In this document: positions 1-9,296 of the stretch, piece by piece
How the letters are laid out: each line of letters starts with the position of its first letter
Numbering within the stretch: the stretch's first letter is position 1
Assembly: GCA_025964255.1 (NCBI GenBank)
Contig: JAOPZF010000161.1
Location: 1 to 43,104, forward strand
Reading direction: 5' to 3'
DNA length: 43,104 nucleotides
DNA from: Solirubrobacterales bacterium
GTDB lineage: Bacteria > Actinomycetota > Thermoleophilia > Solirubrobacterales > 70-9
Position numbers and translations under genes: made by a program
Notes under the pieces: model-generated
What the model was told of the DNA's origin: nothing
Seen by the model: only the letters and a program-made list of their open reading frames with translations
The model's database searches: none

Positions 1-610
1 TCTCCACCTGGGGGATCACGTTGAAGGCGATCTGGTGCGGTTAGACCGCCGGGGCCGGCGGCTCCTCGCCGGCGAGGATCTCCCGCGCCTGCGCGCGTAG
101 CTCTTCGATCGCCTACTGCACGGTCCCCGAGACCGCCTGATAGCTGGAGACGACGAAGCGCTCCAGCCCGACCGCCCGGTGGATCGGCGCCAGCGCCATC
201 ATCATCACCATCGTCGTGCAGTTCGGGTTGGCGACGATGCCTTTGTGGTGCTCGGCCGCCTCGTCGTTGACGCCCGCGACGACCAGCGGCACGTCCTCGT
301 GCATCCGCCAGAAGCTGGTGTTGTCGACCACCGTCGCCCCCGCCGCGGCGAAGCGCGGCGACCATTCGGAGCTGACCTGGCCACCCGGCGAGGAGAGGAT
401 CACGTCGAAACCCTGGATCGACTCGTCGCTCAGCCTCTGCACGGTCAGCGTGCGGCCGCCCCACTCGAGCTCTTTGCCCGCCGAGCGCACCGACGCGAAC
501 GCCACCACCTCCGAGGCCGGGAAGCCCCGGTCGTGGAGCGCCGCCAGGATCGTCGTCCCGACCGCGCCGGTCGCACCCATCACCCCGACTCTGTAGCCGT
601 CGCCCGCCAT
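1..610 (-). pseudogene. asd: aspartate-semialdehyde dehydrogenase, interrupted by two in-frame stops and cut by the window edge
   Basis: This would encode the NADPH-dependent enzyme that reduces aspartyl phosphate in the Lys/Thr/Met/diaminopimelate pathway. The first 165 residues are clear Asd: the nucleotide-binding motif GATGAVG is at residues 12-18 and the catalytic cysteine is Cys131 in NPNCTT. The frame meets TAG at 113-115. Translation in the same frame continues as recognisable Asd (AIEELRAQA), meets TAA at 41-43, then continues as PHQIAFNVIPQVE, a conserved Asd segment, to base 1. Frame is kept throughout, so these are two substitutions (TAG could come from CAG; TAA from a Tyr codon), not indels. 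lysC lies 14 bp upstream on the same strand, the usual pairing. Either the gene is dead, or the window end carries sequence errors. Asd is normally essential, so an error or a second copy elsewhere is plausible. Confidence 0.85.
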
Positions 611-624
611 CTTCTCGGCCGCCC

Positions 625-1914
<1,290 letters not shown>

Positions 1915-2023
1915 GATCACTGAGGATAGAGAGCGGTCAAGGGTTGCCGTCCCTTCGCCGATAAACCGGGGTGTAGTGGAGCCGAAGACGAGCCAGATGC
2001 CGATAGTAGGAGCCGATTCCGGC

Positions 2024-3106
2024 ATGGCCCCCCAGGGCGGCCGTCTGCTGGTCGCGAGCCGCCTCGCGACCTCGCTCTCGCGCGCCGCGTCGGTCGAAAC
2101 CGTCGCCCGCGAGGCGGTCCGCACGCTCCACGAGTCCTTCGACTACTACCTCGCCGTGGTCCAGCGGCTCGATCCCGACGGGGTCCTGCGCGTGGTCGCC
2201 CTGGCGGGGCCGTCGGCCGCCGAGGTTGAGAACCTGCTCGCGCACGGCCAACGGGTCGAGATCGGCGTCAACGGGCGCGTCGCCCGCACCGGCCGTCCGG
2301 CGATGGTCAACGACACCAGCGTCGACCCCGACTACCTCGGCCGCGCCGACGGTAAGAACCCCGGCTCGCAGCTCTCGCTGCCGATTGTCGTCGCCGAGTC
2401 GAACTGGGGCGTGCTGAACCTCGAACAGCGCGCCCGCGGCGCCTTCGACGAGGAAGACCTGCTGCTCGCGCACGTGGTCGCCGGCCAGATCGGCGCCGCG
2501 ATCCACCGATGCCAGCTGGTCAGTGAACTCGAGGACGCCTTCCTCACCACGATCGGCGTGATCTCCGATGCGGTCGAGCTGCAGGACTCCTACACCGCCA
2601 GCCACGCCAACGAGGTCGCCGAGCTGGCGGTGCGGGTCGGCGAACGGCTCGGGGTCGCGGGCGCCGAGCTCGACCGGCTCCACTACGGCGCACTCCTCCA
2701 CGACGTCGGCAAGATCGGCATCCCGGCCGAGATCCTGCGCAAGCCCGGCCCGCTCACCGACGTGGAGCGCGGTCGCATGGACGAGCACACGGCGATCGGC
2801 GCCCGGATGCTCGAGCGGATCCCTTTCCTCGCCCCGGTCGCGCCGCTGGTCCGCTCCGCGCACGAGCGCCACGACGGCGGCGGCTACCCCGACGGCCTGG
2901 CGGGCGAGCAGATCCCTCGCGGGGCGATGGTGATCGCCACCTGCGACGCCTTCCACGCGATGACCTCTGACCGCACCTACCGCAAGGCGATGAGCGTCAC
3001 CACCGCCGAAGCGGAGCTGCGCGACCACGCCGGCACCCAGTTCGAGCCGAGCGTCGTCGAGGCGCTGCTCGCCGAGCTCGCCGGGCGTTCCCGCCCAGGC
3101 GCCTAG
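2024..3106 (+). CDS. GAF domain + HD-GYP domain protein, probable cyclic-di-GMP phosphodiesterase
   Basis: 360 residues. A GAF sensor domain covers about residues 15-165. An HD-GYP domain follows (about 170-350) with the metal-binding HD pair in [11 protein letters not shown] (His226-Asp227), [10 protein letters not shown] at 280-289 and the downstream DRTYRKAM signature. The conserved residues seen fit an active phosphodiesterase that hydrolyses c-di-GMP, though substrate is inferred from the family. No transmembrane segment is visible, so it is probably cytosolic and its GAF domain would sense a small ligand or redox signal. ATG at 2024 has AGGAG at 2008-2012; an in-frame ATG at 1997 is possible. 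It is divergent from lysC and convergent with the next small gene, so it looks monocistronic. Confidence 0.88.
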   Translation: MAPQGGRLLVASRLATSLSRAASVETVAREAVRTLHESFDYYLAVVQRLDPDGVLRVVALAGPSAAEVENLLAHGQRVEIGVNGRVARTGRPAMVNDTSVDPDYLGRADGKNPGSQLSLPIVVAESNWGVLNLEQRARGAFDEEDLLLAHVVAGQIGAAIHRCQLVSELEDAFLTTIGVISDAVELQDSYTASHANEVAELAVRVGERLGVAGAELDRLHYGALLHDVGKIGIPAEILRKPGPLTDVERGRMDEHTAIGARMLERIPFLAPVAPLVRSAHERHDGGGYPDGLAGEQIPRGAMVIATCDAFHAMTSDRTYRKAMSVTTAEAELRDHAGTQFEPSVVEALLAELAGRSRPGA

Positions 3107-3127
3107 CCGAGCGCGCGCCGCTGACGC

Positions 3128-3355
3128 TCAGCTACCGCCAAGGTTCCCGAGCATCGCCTGTTCGGCCATCCGGATCAGGCCGAGGCCGCTGTGGGGGCGC
3201 ATGTCACTGGAGCGCACGCGGACGTGGGAGCCGTGCGGCCCGATCACCTCGACGATCGTGCAGACGTCGCCGATTTCGCATTCGTCGCCGTAGTCGGCCT
3301 CGATCGCCTCCATCTGCTCCGCCACGACTTTGCCGATCTTGCTCTGGTCGAGCAT
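3128..3355 (-). CDS. small conserved-looking protein of unknown function (75 aa)
   Basis: I do not recognise the family. The product is acidic at the N-terminus (EAIEADYGDECEIGDV) and has an OB- or SH3-like beta pattern (VCTIVEVIGPHGSHVRVRSSD). It has no signal peptide and no membrane segment. The start is set by a strong AGGAGG about 5 nt upstream of ATG 3355; the frame is open 17 codons further upstream but without a ribosome site there. Convergent with the HD-GYP gene, 21 bp apart. Confidence 0.7.
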   Translation of the reverse strand: MLDQSKIGKVVAEQMEAIEADYGDECEIGDVCTIVEVIGPHGSHVRVRSSDMRPHSGLGLIRMAEQAMLGNLGGS

Positions 3356-3536
3356 GCACCCCTCCTGTCCGGTCTTCCGATTCCGGCTCTGACGATAGGT
3401 GATCACGGCGCCGACGCCCCGTCGTCAGGGCGATTCCACAGCATCTCGATCGACTTCGGTCCTTTCTTGACCGGAAATCCGACAATTCACGACACCGTTA
3501 CAGAGAGCCGCCGGCGGTCCCATTAGATGGGTCGCC

Positions 3537-3683
3537 TTGCACTACGTACTGCTCGCCCTGCTCGGTCTCGTCGTCGGCACCTTCGGAACCCTGATCGGGG
3601 CGGGCGGCGGCTTCATCCTCACGCCGGACCGACGATCAGGAAGTTCCTCGGTGTCGCGCTGCTGGTCCTGGGATCCGACTGGT
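3537..3683 (+). pseudogene. remnant of a TauE/SafE (TSUP) family permease, internally deleted
   Basis: From TTG 3537 the frame reads about 30 residues typical of the N-terminus of TSUP anion permeases (LLGLVVGTFGTLIGAGGG, then FILTP). The resemblance stops near 3627. In another frame the next bases encode TIRKFLGVALLVLG, which looks like the last membrane helix of such a permease. Intact members are about 250 residues, so this looks like an internal deletion with a frame change joining the two ends. The remnant abuts the 3' end of the convergent phosphoesterase gene. The N-terminal match is good; the C-terminal match is weaker. Confidence 0.5.
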
Positions 3684-3684
3684 C

Positions 3685-5535
3685 TCAGCGCTTGGCTGAC
3701 TTCGCCTTCTTTTCCGCGGCTTCCGTTTCGACTTCTTCGGCGGAGCGGAAGAGGCTCGGGCTCAGGATCGGCACCGCTTCTTCGGTCGCGTAGCCGAGCG
3801 GTTCGACGCCGAACATCTTCTCCAGCGACTTCAACAAGGTGAAGTGGTTGGCGTATTCGAATTCTTCGACTTTGCCAGCTTCGACGTAGGGCGAGATCAT
3901 CAGCAGCCCCACCTTGCCGCCACCGCCGGTTTCGAGCACCGATTCCTCGGTGTACTTGGCGGGTTCGGCTTCGGCTTCGAGTTCCGTCGCGGCTTCGGTG
4001 GTCGAGGTCGGGGAAGTCGAGGTTTCCGTAGTCGACGTCGGCGGCGCCGCGGCCGGCTGGATCCCTGCGGCAACGAGGTTCGGGTAAGACGGCGCCAGGC
4101 AACAGCCGCTCGGGTCGGCGTTGTCGCCCGCCTGCGGAGCCTGCGCCGAGGTGATCAGGATCATCCCGCCTTCTTCGTAGGCGGGCGAGGACATGATCGC
4201 CGGCACCAACGTCTTCAGCTCTTCGGTGATCCCCTGAGCACCCTCCGGGGCCCCGGGTTCGCATTCGAGTTCCCCGCCGGAGTGACAGGCGTTGGGGAAG
4301 ATCAACGACAGCGCGGGCGTCGCCTTCTTGAACTGGAGGTCGTGAGTCAGCAGTTCGTACCCGACGTCGTGCTTTTCACATTCTTCGCCTTCGGCGATCG
4401 CCGAGAAGTAGACGACCGGGTTGCGCCAGTTCGCGTACTGATCGCCGGGCCCAGGAGTCGCCCCGTCGGGGCCGCCGAGAGTCGGCTTGCGGCAGCGGAA
4501 CGGCTGGCCGATCGCGCCGCCGTTTTCCATGTCCTCGACGTAGGCGCGCCAGGTCAGTCCCTTTTCTTCCAGCTGGGTCGGCAGCGATTTGACTTCTTTC
4601 CCGTAGACGCAGCCGGTGCCTTCGACCCGTTCGGCGGTTTCGGACACCGTGCCCGGCGTGATCGCCGTGTAGTTCGGGCAGTTGGCCGTGGTTTCGGCGG
4701 TCGGGCCCTGGCCGCTCAGCAGCGCGATCTCGTTGGCGAGGACGCCGCCGGTGACGCCGTAGTAGTTCGGGAGGAGCTCGCCCTTGCCCGGCAGCACCCG
4801 CGAGAGGTAAGGCGCTTCGGCGGTCGTCCCGTAAGTGCTTTCGTAGCTGTTTTCGCCGAGCACGATGAGGAAGGCGTGCTTGATTTCGGGCAGCTTTTCC
4901 GCGGCTTCTTCTTCTTCGCGTTCTTTCTGTTCCCGTTCCGTCGCTTCGATCGATTCTTTGAGCGGATTGGGTTCTTCCCCTTCCGCCTGCGGTTCTTCGA
5001 TCGCTTCTTCCGGCAGCGAGGGGACCACTTCTTCCGGCAGGGCTTCTTCGAAGACTTCGGGCGCGGGTTCTTCCGGCGCTTCGGCGAAGGCTTCTTCTTC
5101 GGGGGCTTCTTCGACTTCTTCTTTCGGTTCTTCCGGCGCCGGCGCTGCCGCGTGGTGCGGGTACTCGAGGATCAGCGTCGAGATCGGCGCCGAGGAGGCG
5201 ACTTCGCTCATCGCCGAGCCGAGCCCGACGCCGAGGGCCAGCATCCCGATCACCGCGATCGCGATCGCCGGCGGCGAGGGCATCCACGACCAGCCGCCCT
5301 TCTCACCGTCGCCGTCACCTTTCGGTTTCGAGCCCTTCGCTCCGGCCGCCGCGGCGATCCCCTTGCCCTTCGCCCCGAGCGCGCCGAGAGTCGAGGCGAC
5401 CGCTCCGGGCAGGCGGCCGCGGCGCGCGCCGCAATTCAGGCAGTAGCGCTGGTCCGGCGCCAGGGGGTTGCCGCACTCGGTGCAGGTCGCCCGCCCCGCC
5501 GGGTCGGGGACATGGTCATCTTTGCGGTCAGCCAC
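3685..5535 (-). CDS. zinc-ribbon, membrane-anchored phosphoesterase (phospholipase C/acid phosphatase family)
   Basis: 616 residues. The N-terminus has a four-cysteine zinc ribbon (CTECGNPLAPDQRYCLNCG, residues 18-36). One transmembrane helix follows at about 88-110, then a very Glu-rich linker (about 125-215), then an outside domain resembling the phosphoesterase family of phospholipase C and AcpA-type acid phosphatases. Matching segments are the opening VLGENSYESTYG, LSLIFPNACHSG, and the late GLLMISPYVEAG with NHFTLLKSLEKMFGVEPLG. It probably acts on a phosphate ester at the cell surface; the substrate is unknown. A Thr/Ser/Glu-rich insert (TSTTETSTSP region) interrupts the C-terminal part. 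Start is GTG at 5535. Glutamate is coded almost only by GAA, unlike lysC or dnaX. Divergent from another protein with the same zinc ribbon. Confidence 0.8.
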   Translation of the reverse strand: MADRKDDHVPDPAGRATCTECGNPLAPDQRYCLNCGARRGRLPGAVASTLGALGAKGKGIAAAAGAKGSKPKGDGDGEKGGWSWMPSPPAIAIAVIGMLALGVGLGSAMSEVASSAPISTLILEYPHHAAAPAPEEPKEEVEEAPEEEAFAEAPEEPAPEVFEEALPEEVVPSLPEEAIEEPQAEGEEPNPLKESIEATEREQKEREEEEAAEKLPEIKHAFLIVLGENSYESTYGTTAEAPYLSRVLPGKGELLPNYYGVTGGVLANEIALLSGQGPTAETTANCPNYTAITPGTVSETAERVEGTGCVYGKEVKSLPTQLEEKGLTWRAYVEDMENGGAIGQPFRCRKPTLGGPDGATPGPGDQYANWRNPVVYFSAIAEGEECEKHDVGYELLTHDLQFKKATPALSLIFPNACHSGGELECEPGAPEGAQGITEELKTLVPAIMSSPAYEEGGMILITSAQAPQAGDNADPSGCCLAPSYPNLVAAGIQPAAAPPTSTTETSTSPTSTTEAATELEAEAEPAKYTEESVLETGGGGKVGLLMISPYVEAGKVEEFEYANHFTLLKSLEKMFGVEPLGYATEEAVPILSPSLFRSAEEVETEAAEKKAKSAKR

Positions 5536-5676
5536 GTTTGAAGCCGATTATCGGAGTCCCCAAGAGCCCGGATGTAAAGATTTTGCATCGACGAGCTTCC
5601 GCCTGCGAAGCGGAATTCCGGCAGTTATTCACAACTCTTAAACACCGGCGGAGGGCCGGCATCTGAAGATTGCTTC

Positions 5677-6459
5677 GTGAGTGCCGGTTCCGAGCAGACC
5701 GAGCCGGCGACGCCGGTTCCCTCCACGCCCCCGTCCGAGCCCGCCGCCCCGCCGGTGATGCCGTCGATGGCGGCCTTCGGCGGCAACGAGTCGTGCCCCA
5801 ACTGCAACGCGCGGATGGCGGCCGATCAGCGCTACTGCCTGAACTGCGGCCACCGCCGCGGTGACCCGCGCCTCCCCTTCATGGACGCCGTCGTCTTCAT
5901 GGAGTCGATGAACTCGGCTCCCGGCGGCGCCGGAGGCGCGACCCCTCCCCCGCCGCCGGCCCAGTCGGGCGGCTCGAACAACAAATGGAACGCCAACGCG
6001 GCCCTGATCGCCGGCGTCGCGACGCTGGTCCTGGCGATCGGCGTCGGCTTCCTGATCGGCCGCACCGGCCACAACGACAACAGCAGCGCCGGCAACGGCG
6101 GCGGCGAAGTCAAGGTCGTACAGATCGGCGGCGCCGGGGCCGGCGCCGAATCCGCAGCCGCCCCCGAAGCCGAAGCGCCCGCGGCGGGAGGTGGCAGCGA
6201 AACCTCGACCGGGTCCAAGGGCGAAGGCGGCAAGGCCAAGGGAAAACCGGCAGCGGAAAAGGCGCCTTCCGAAAAGTCAAACATCAAAGAAGACTCGAAG
6301 GAAGCAGAAGAACTGGCCAAGGAAGCGACCAAAGAAGCCCTTCATACGAAAGAAGGCATCAAGATCGAATCCAAAGTCGAAGTCGGCGGCAAATGTGAAA
6401 AGGGCGCTGCCGGCTGCAGCAAAAGCGGCGAATTCACGGGTAACTTCTTCGGCGAATGA
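5677..6459 (+). CDS. zinc-ribbon single-pass membrane protein
   Basis: 260 residues. Layout: Pro-rich N-terminus; zinc ribbon CPNCNARMAADQRYCLNCG at residues 40-58; Gly/Pro-rich spacer; one transmembrane helix at about 108-127 (AALIAGVATLVLAIGVGFLI); then a Gly/Ala-rich and Lys/Glu-rich tail that is predicted to be helical. The ribbon closely matches the one in the divergent phosphoesterase (shared DQRYCLNCG), so the two probably arose by sharing or duplicating this domain. The end (KCEKGAAGCSKSGEFTG) carries two more cysteines. Start is GTG at 5677, with no good Shine-Dalgarno. The stop overlaps the next start (ATGA). Function unknown; an assembly or anchoring role next to the phosphoesterase is possible. 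Confidence 0.75.
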   Translation: MSAGSEQTEPATPVPSTPPSEPAAPPVMPSMAAFGGNESCPNCNARMAADQRYCLNCGHRRGDPRLPFMDAVVFMESMNSAPGGAGGATPPPPPAQSGGSNNKWNANAALIAGVATLVLAIGVGFLIGRTGHNDNSSAGNGGGEVKVVQIGGAGAGAESAAAPEAEAPAAGGGSETSTGSKGEGGKAKGKPAAEKAPSEKSNIKEDSKEAEELAKEATKEALHTKEGIKIESKVEVGGKCEKGAAGCSKSGEFTGNFFGE

Positions 6460-6950
6460 GACTTCCTGGCTCGAAAAAATCCGGCCCCGGCGCGTCGACC
6501 AAATCGCCGCCGCCGCCTGGCGCGGCGCCGCCCGACGGCCGTCCCACCTCATTCACCGCCGCCGCGGGCACCGTCCGCGCGGGCGGCCCGCCGCCGAACA
6601 AGACGCTCGGGTCGGCCCAGGGCGAGGAGTTCATCGTCGATCTCAAACGGCGCCGCGAGCAGCTGGTCGCCCGGGTCGCCGAGCTCCAGTGGGACCTCGG
6701 CGGGCTGACCTACGAGATGGCGATCCGCAACACCATCCGCGTCGAGGTGCTGGTCAAGCGGGCCGCCGAGCTGCAGGACGCCGACGCCGAACTGAACGAG
6801 GTTGAACGAATCCTCCGCATGGAAGAGTCGGCGACCGCGGGCGCCTGCCCAAGCTGCGGCGCCCCCCACTCGAGCGGCGCCACCTTCTGCTGGCAGTGCG
6901 GCAAACCGTTGCTCGAGCAGGTCTCAGGCGACACCATCGTCCGCAGCTAG
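6456..6950 (+). CDS. coiled-coil protein with C-terminal zinc ribbon
   Basis: 164 residues. The first about 55 residues are Pro/Gly-rich and disordered. Residues about 57-123 form a predicted coiled coil (EEFIVDLKRRREQLVARVAEL onward, heptad-like). The C-terminus is a zinc ribbon with two CxxC pairs (CPSCGAPHSSGATFCWQCG). It has no signal peptide or membrane helix and so is probably cytosolic. The ATG overlaps the stop of the upstream zinc-ribbon gene by 4 bp, indicating translational coupling and a shared role. I do not recognise a named family. Confidence 0.75.
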   Translation: MRLPGSKKSGPGASTKSPPPPGAAPPDGRPTSFTAAAGTVRAGGPPPNKTLGSAQGEEFIVDLKRRREQLVARVAELQWDLGGLTYEMAIRNTIRVEVLVKRAAELQDADAELNEVERILRMEESATAGACPSCGAPHSSGATFCWQCGKPLLEQVSGDTIVRS

Positions 6951-7022
6951 CAAGTCGATCCGTTCGCGTCCGACGGCGCGGACGCACGGCCGTTGGTGGC
7001 TGACGCCCGAAGCCAAGGGACG

Positions 7023-7074
7023 CGGCCATCTCGGCCACGGCCCGGGCAGGCAGTGGCCGTGGCCGAGACGGCCG
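7023..7074. repeat. 20-bp inverted repeat (one mismatch)
   Basis: Arms 7023-7042 (CGGCCATCTCGGCCACGGCC) and 7055-7074 pair with one mismatch over a 12-nt loop. A further outer pair GACGCCCGAA (about 7003) with TTCGGGCGTC (about 7097) could extend the structure. Role unknown. Confidence 0.8.
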
Positions 7075-7162
7075 GGAGTGCGGGGAGAGGCCACGGGTTC
7101 GGGCGTCTTCCGTCGGGAAGCAGCGCGTGGTCCGTCACGAAGCGGCGGGTTCCGTGACGAAG

Positions 7163-7184
7163 ACCCATGGAACGTCACGGTTCG
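7163..7184. repeat. 22-bp dispersed repeat, copy 1
   Basis: The 22 bases starting ACCCATGGAACGTCACGG recur at 11674-11695 with a single difference (ACCCATA). This copy is downstream of pstB and the other is downstream of pstS, so the pair brackets the phosphate locus. Both are outside genes. Confidence 0.7.
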
Positions 7185-7205
7185 GTCCCCATTCCACAAC
7201 GCCCC

Positions 7206-7261
7206 CGCGACGACTGTGCACTTAGACCCCCTGTAGGGGTGACAACTGCACAGTCGTCGCG
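7206..7261. repeat. perfect 15-bp inverted repeat with nested hairpin
   Basis: Arms CGCGACGACTGTGCA (7206-7220) and its exact complement (7247-7261). The loop contains a second small hairpin, ACCCC (7226-7230) with GGGGT (7236-7240). It could form a cruciform or bind a dimeric protein. Confidence 0.8.
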
Positions 7262-7384
7262 ACCCCTGATGTGGACCTGTGACGTTCCCCGCAGAACCAT
7301 CACGGAAGCGTGGAGTTCCTAGCCGACCGGTGACGGAAGTCCGGAGATCGTGGCTAACCCGTGGACTTCCCTGAATCTCCCTCC

Positions 7385-7444
7385 CGTCCCGGGCGTCTCG
7401 TGGCGGCCACAGCCGGCCCGGGCCGCCACGAGACGCCCGGGACG
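7385..7444. repeat. perfect 24-bp inverted repeat downstream of pstB
   Basis: Arms 7385-7408 and 7421-7444 are exact complements, separated by 12 nt; the arm contains CCCGGGCGTCTCGTGGCGGC. It lies 29 bp past the pstB stop and would form a very stable RNA hairpin, so it may protect or end the pst transcript. It lacks a U-tract. Confidence 0.8.
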
Positions 7445-7473
7445 CAACTCGGACGGGCGGAGGAGCCCGTCGA

Positions 7474-8403
7474 CTACCCGAAGCGGCCCATCACGTAGTC
7501 GCGGGTGCGGGGGTCGCGGGGGGCGCCGAAGATCTTCTCGGTGTCGTCGAACTCGATCAGTGAGCCGATCGGCTTCTCTCCGCGCGTCTCGAGGCTGAAG
7601 AACGCGGTGCGGTCGGCGACCCGCGCCGCCTGCTGCATGTTGTGGGTGACGATGACGATCGTGAAGCGGCCTTTGAGGCTGTGGATCAGTTCCTCGATCG
7701 CGCCGGTGGCAATCGGGTCGAGCGCCGATGCGGGCTCGTCGAGGAGGAGGACGTCGGGTTCGATCGCGATCGCGCGGGCGATGCAGAGGCGCTGCTGCTG
7801 GCCGCCCGAGAGGCCGAGCGCGGAGTCCTTTAGGCGGTCTTTGACCTCCTCCCAGAGGGCCGCGCCGCGGAGTGCTTTCTCGACCCGCTCGGAGAGCCCC
7901 TGGCGCATGCCGAGGTTGCGCGGCGCCCAGGCGATGTTGTCGTAGATCGACTTCGGGAAGGGGTTCGGTTTCTGGAACACCATCCCGATCCGCCGCCGCA
8001 CCTCGACGGTGTCGACGTTGGACCCATAGATGTCGTGCCCGTGATAGCGGATCTGGCCCTCGATGCGGAAGCTCGGGACGGAGTCGTTCATCCGGTTGAG
8101 GCTGCGCAGAAAGGTCGTCTTGCCGCAGCCGGAAGGGCCGATCAACGCCGTCACCTGGCCGCGCCGGATCTTCATCGAGACGTCGATCAGCGCCTGTTTG
8201 GAGCCGTAGAAGATGCCCACCTTCTCGGCGTCGAACACCGACTCGGGGGCGACGTGGAAGTGCGCCTCGGCGGCGCTCTCGGTCGCCGCCGGCGCACCGA
8301 TCACGCCGGGCAGCGGTTCGGTCCGGATGCGGACCCGCCCCGGCGCCTTGGGCCTGCCGTTGGTGCTACGGGCCGCGTCGAAGGTGTGGTCGTCGATGCT
8401 CAT
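7474..8403 (-). CDS. pstB: phosphate ABC transporter ATP-binding protein
   Basis: ATPase of the high-affinity phosphate importer PstSCAB, acting on the inner face of the membrane. It has Walker [10 protein letters not shown] at residues 89-97, the ABC signature LSGGQQQR at 198-205, Walker [14 protein letters not shown] at 218-230 and the switch His at 254. The PstB-typical stretches SLNRMND and [16 protein letters not shown] are present. At 309 residues it is about 50 longer than usual PstB, because of a poorly conserved N-terminal extension before [13 protein letters not shown]. Its ATG overlaps the stop of pstA by 4 bp. Last gene of a pstC-pstA-pstB operon. Confidence 0.97.
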   Translation of the reverse strand: MSIDDHTFDAARSTNGRPKAPGRVRIRTEPLPGVIGAPAATESAAEAHFHVAPESVFDAEKVGIFYGSKQALIDVSMKIRRGQVTALIGPSGCGKTTFLRSLNRMNDSVPSFRIEGQIRYHGHDIYGSNVDTVEVRRRIGMVFQKPNPFPKSIYDNIAWAPRNLGMRQGLSERVEKALRGAALWEEVKDRLKDSALGLSGGQQQRLCIARAIAIEPDVLLLDEPASALDPIATGAIEELIHSLKGRFTIVIVTHNMQQAARVADRTAFFSLETRGEKPIGSLIEFDDTEKIFGAPRDPRTRDYVMGRFG

Positions 8404-9296
8404 CTGGTCAACTTCCTTTTGCTGCGATTGAGGAGGGCGCGGGAGCTGAGCCCGAGGACGAGGATGATCGCGATCAGGATCAGCGAGAGGCCCCAGGCCT
8501 CGGTGAAGCCTTCGGGATTCGCTTCTTCGGAGAGCTGGAAGATCTTCACCGGAACACTGGGCAACGGTTCGAGGGGGTTGAGGTGAAAGGTATCGCCGCC
8601 GCCAAGTGAGGTGATCAGGAGGACCGGCGCGGTCTCTCCGGCGGCGCGAGCGACTGAGAGCAGCGTGGCGGTGACGATGCCGCCGGTCGCCGCCGGGAGG
8701 ATGATCGTCAGCACGCTGCGCCAGCGGGCGACCCCGAGCGCATCGGCCGCTTCACGCTGGGCGCCGGGCACCAGGTTCAGCACCTCCTGGGTGCCGCGGG
8801 CGATCAGCGGCACCTCGATGATCGCCAGCGCGACCGATGCCTTCCATCCGGCCTGACCCTTGTTCGCGACCAGGAGGATGTAGATGAAGACGGCGACGAT
8901 GATCGACGGCAGGCCGTTCATCACGTCCATCATCACCTGGACCGGGCGGGTGCTGCGGGGCCCGGAGTACTCGCTGAGGAAGAGGGCGATGAGGACCCCG
9001 ATCGGCATCGCGATCAGGGTGGCGATGCCGACGATGATCCCGCTGCCGACGAGGGTCGGGCCGATGCCGTCCGGTTCGCCCTTGGTGATGAAGTCCCAGC
9101 TGATCGCCTTCACGCCGTGGCTGACGATGGCGATGATCACGATCACCAACACCGCGACGGCGGCGAAGGCGGCGGCGACGGCGAGGCCCTGGATGAAGAC
9201 GCTGACCCCGTTGCGGCGGCGCAGGTTGCCGGTCGCGACCAGCGGCTGGGTCGGGTCGAACTCCTCCGGCTCCCGCGAGCGTCCGGGCAGCCTCAT
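8400..9296 (-). CDS. pstA: phosphate ABC transporter permease PstA
   Basis: Membrane subunit of the phosphate importer, 298 residues with about six helices. The permease EAA-type loop is visible ([21 protein letters not shown]), as are [20 protein letters not shown] and the PstA-typical [18 protein letters not shown] hydrophilic N-terminal stretch of about 30 residues precedes the first helix. It overlaps pstC upstream and pstB downstream by 4 bp each, so the three subunits are translationally coupled. Confidence 0.96.
   Translation of the reverse strand: MRLPGRSREPEEFDPTQPLVATGNLRRRNGVSVFIQGLAVAAAFAAVAVLVIVIIAIVSHGVKAISWDFITKGEPDGIGPTLVGSGIIVGIATLIAMPIGVLIALFLSEYSGPRSTRPVQVMMDVMNGLPSIIVAVFIYILLVANKGQAGWKASVALAIIEVPLIARGTQEVLNLVPGAQREAADALGVARWRSVLTIILPAATGGIVTATLLSVARAAGETAPVLLITSLGGGDTFHLNPLEPLPSVPVKIFQLSEEANPEGFTEAWGLSLILIAIILVLGLSSRALLNRSKRKLTR

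Larger units (their letters stand above)
6951..7473. other. 523-bp gene-free region packed with inverted repeats
   Basis: It separates the zinc-ribbon operon (+) from the 3' end of pstB (-). I see no credible gene. It holds three long hairpins (7023-7074, 7206-7261, 7385-7444), listed separately, and an outer inverted pair GACGCCCGAA / TTCGGGCGTC flanking the first one. At least six scattered copies of a TGACG/CGTCA core occur between about 7130 and 7335. No T-run follows the hairpins, so they are not classic intrinsic terminators, although they may block transcription from both sides. Confidence 0.7.

Noticed and set aside
3844-5541. Plus-strand open frame rich in Phe and Arg
   Set aside because: Antisense of the GAA-rich phosphoesterase gene (TTC codons); no plausible protein.
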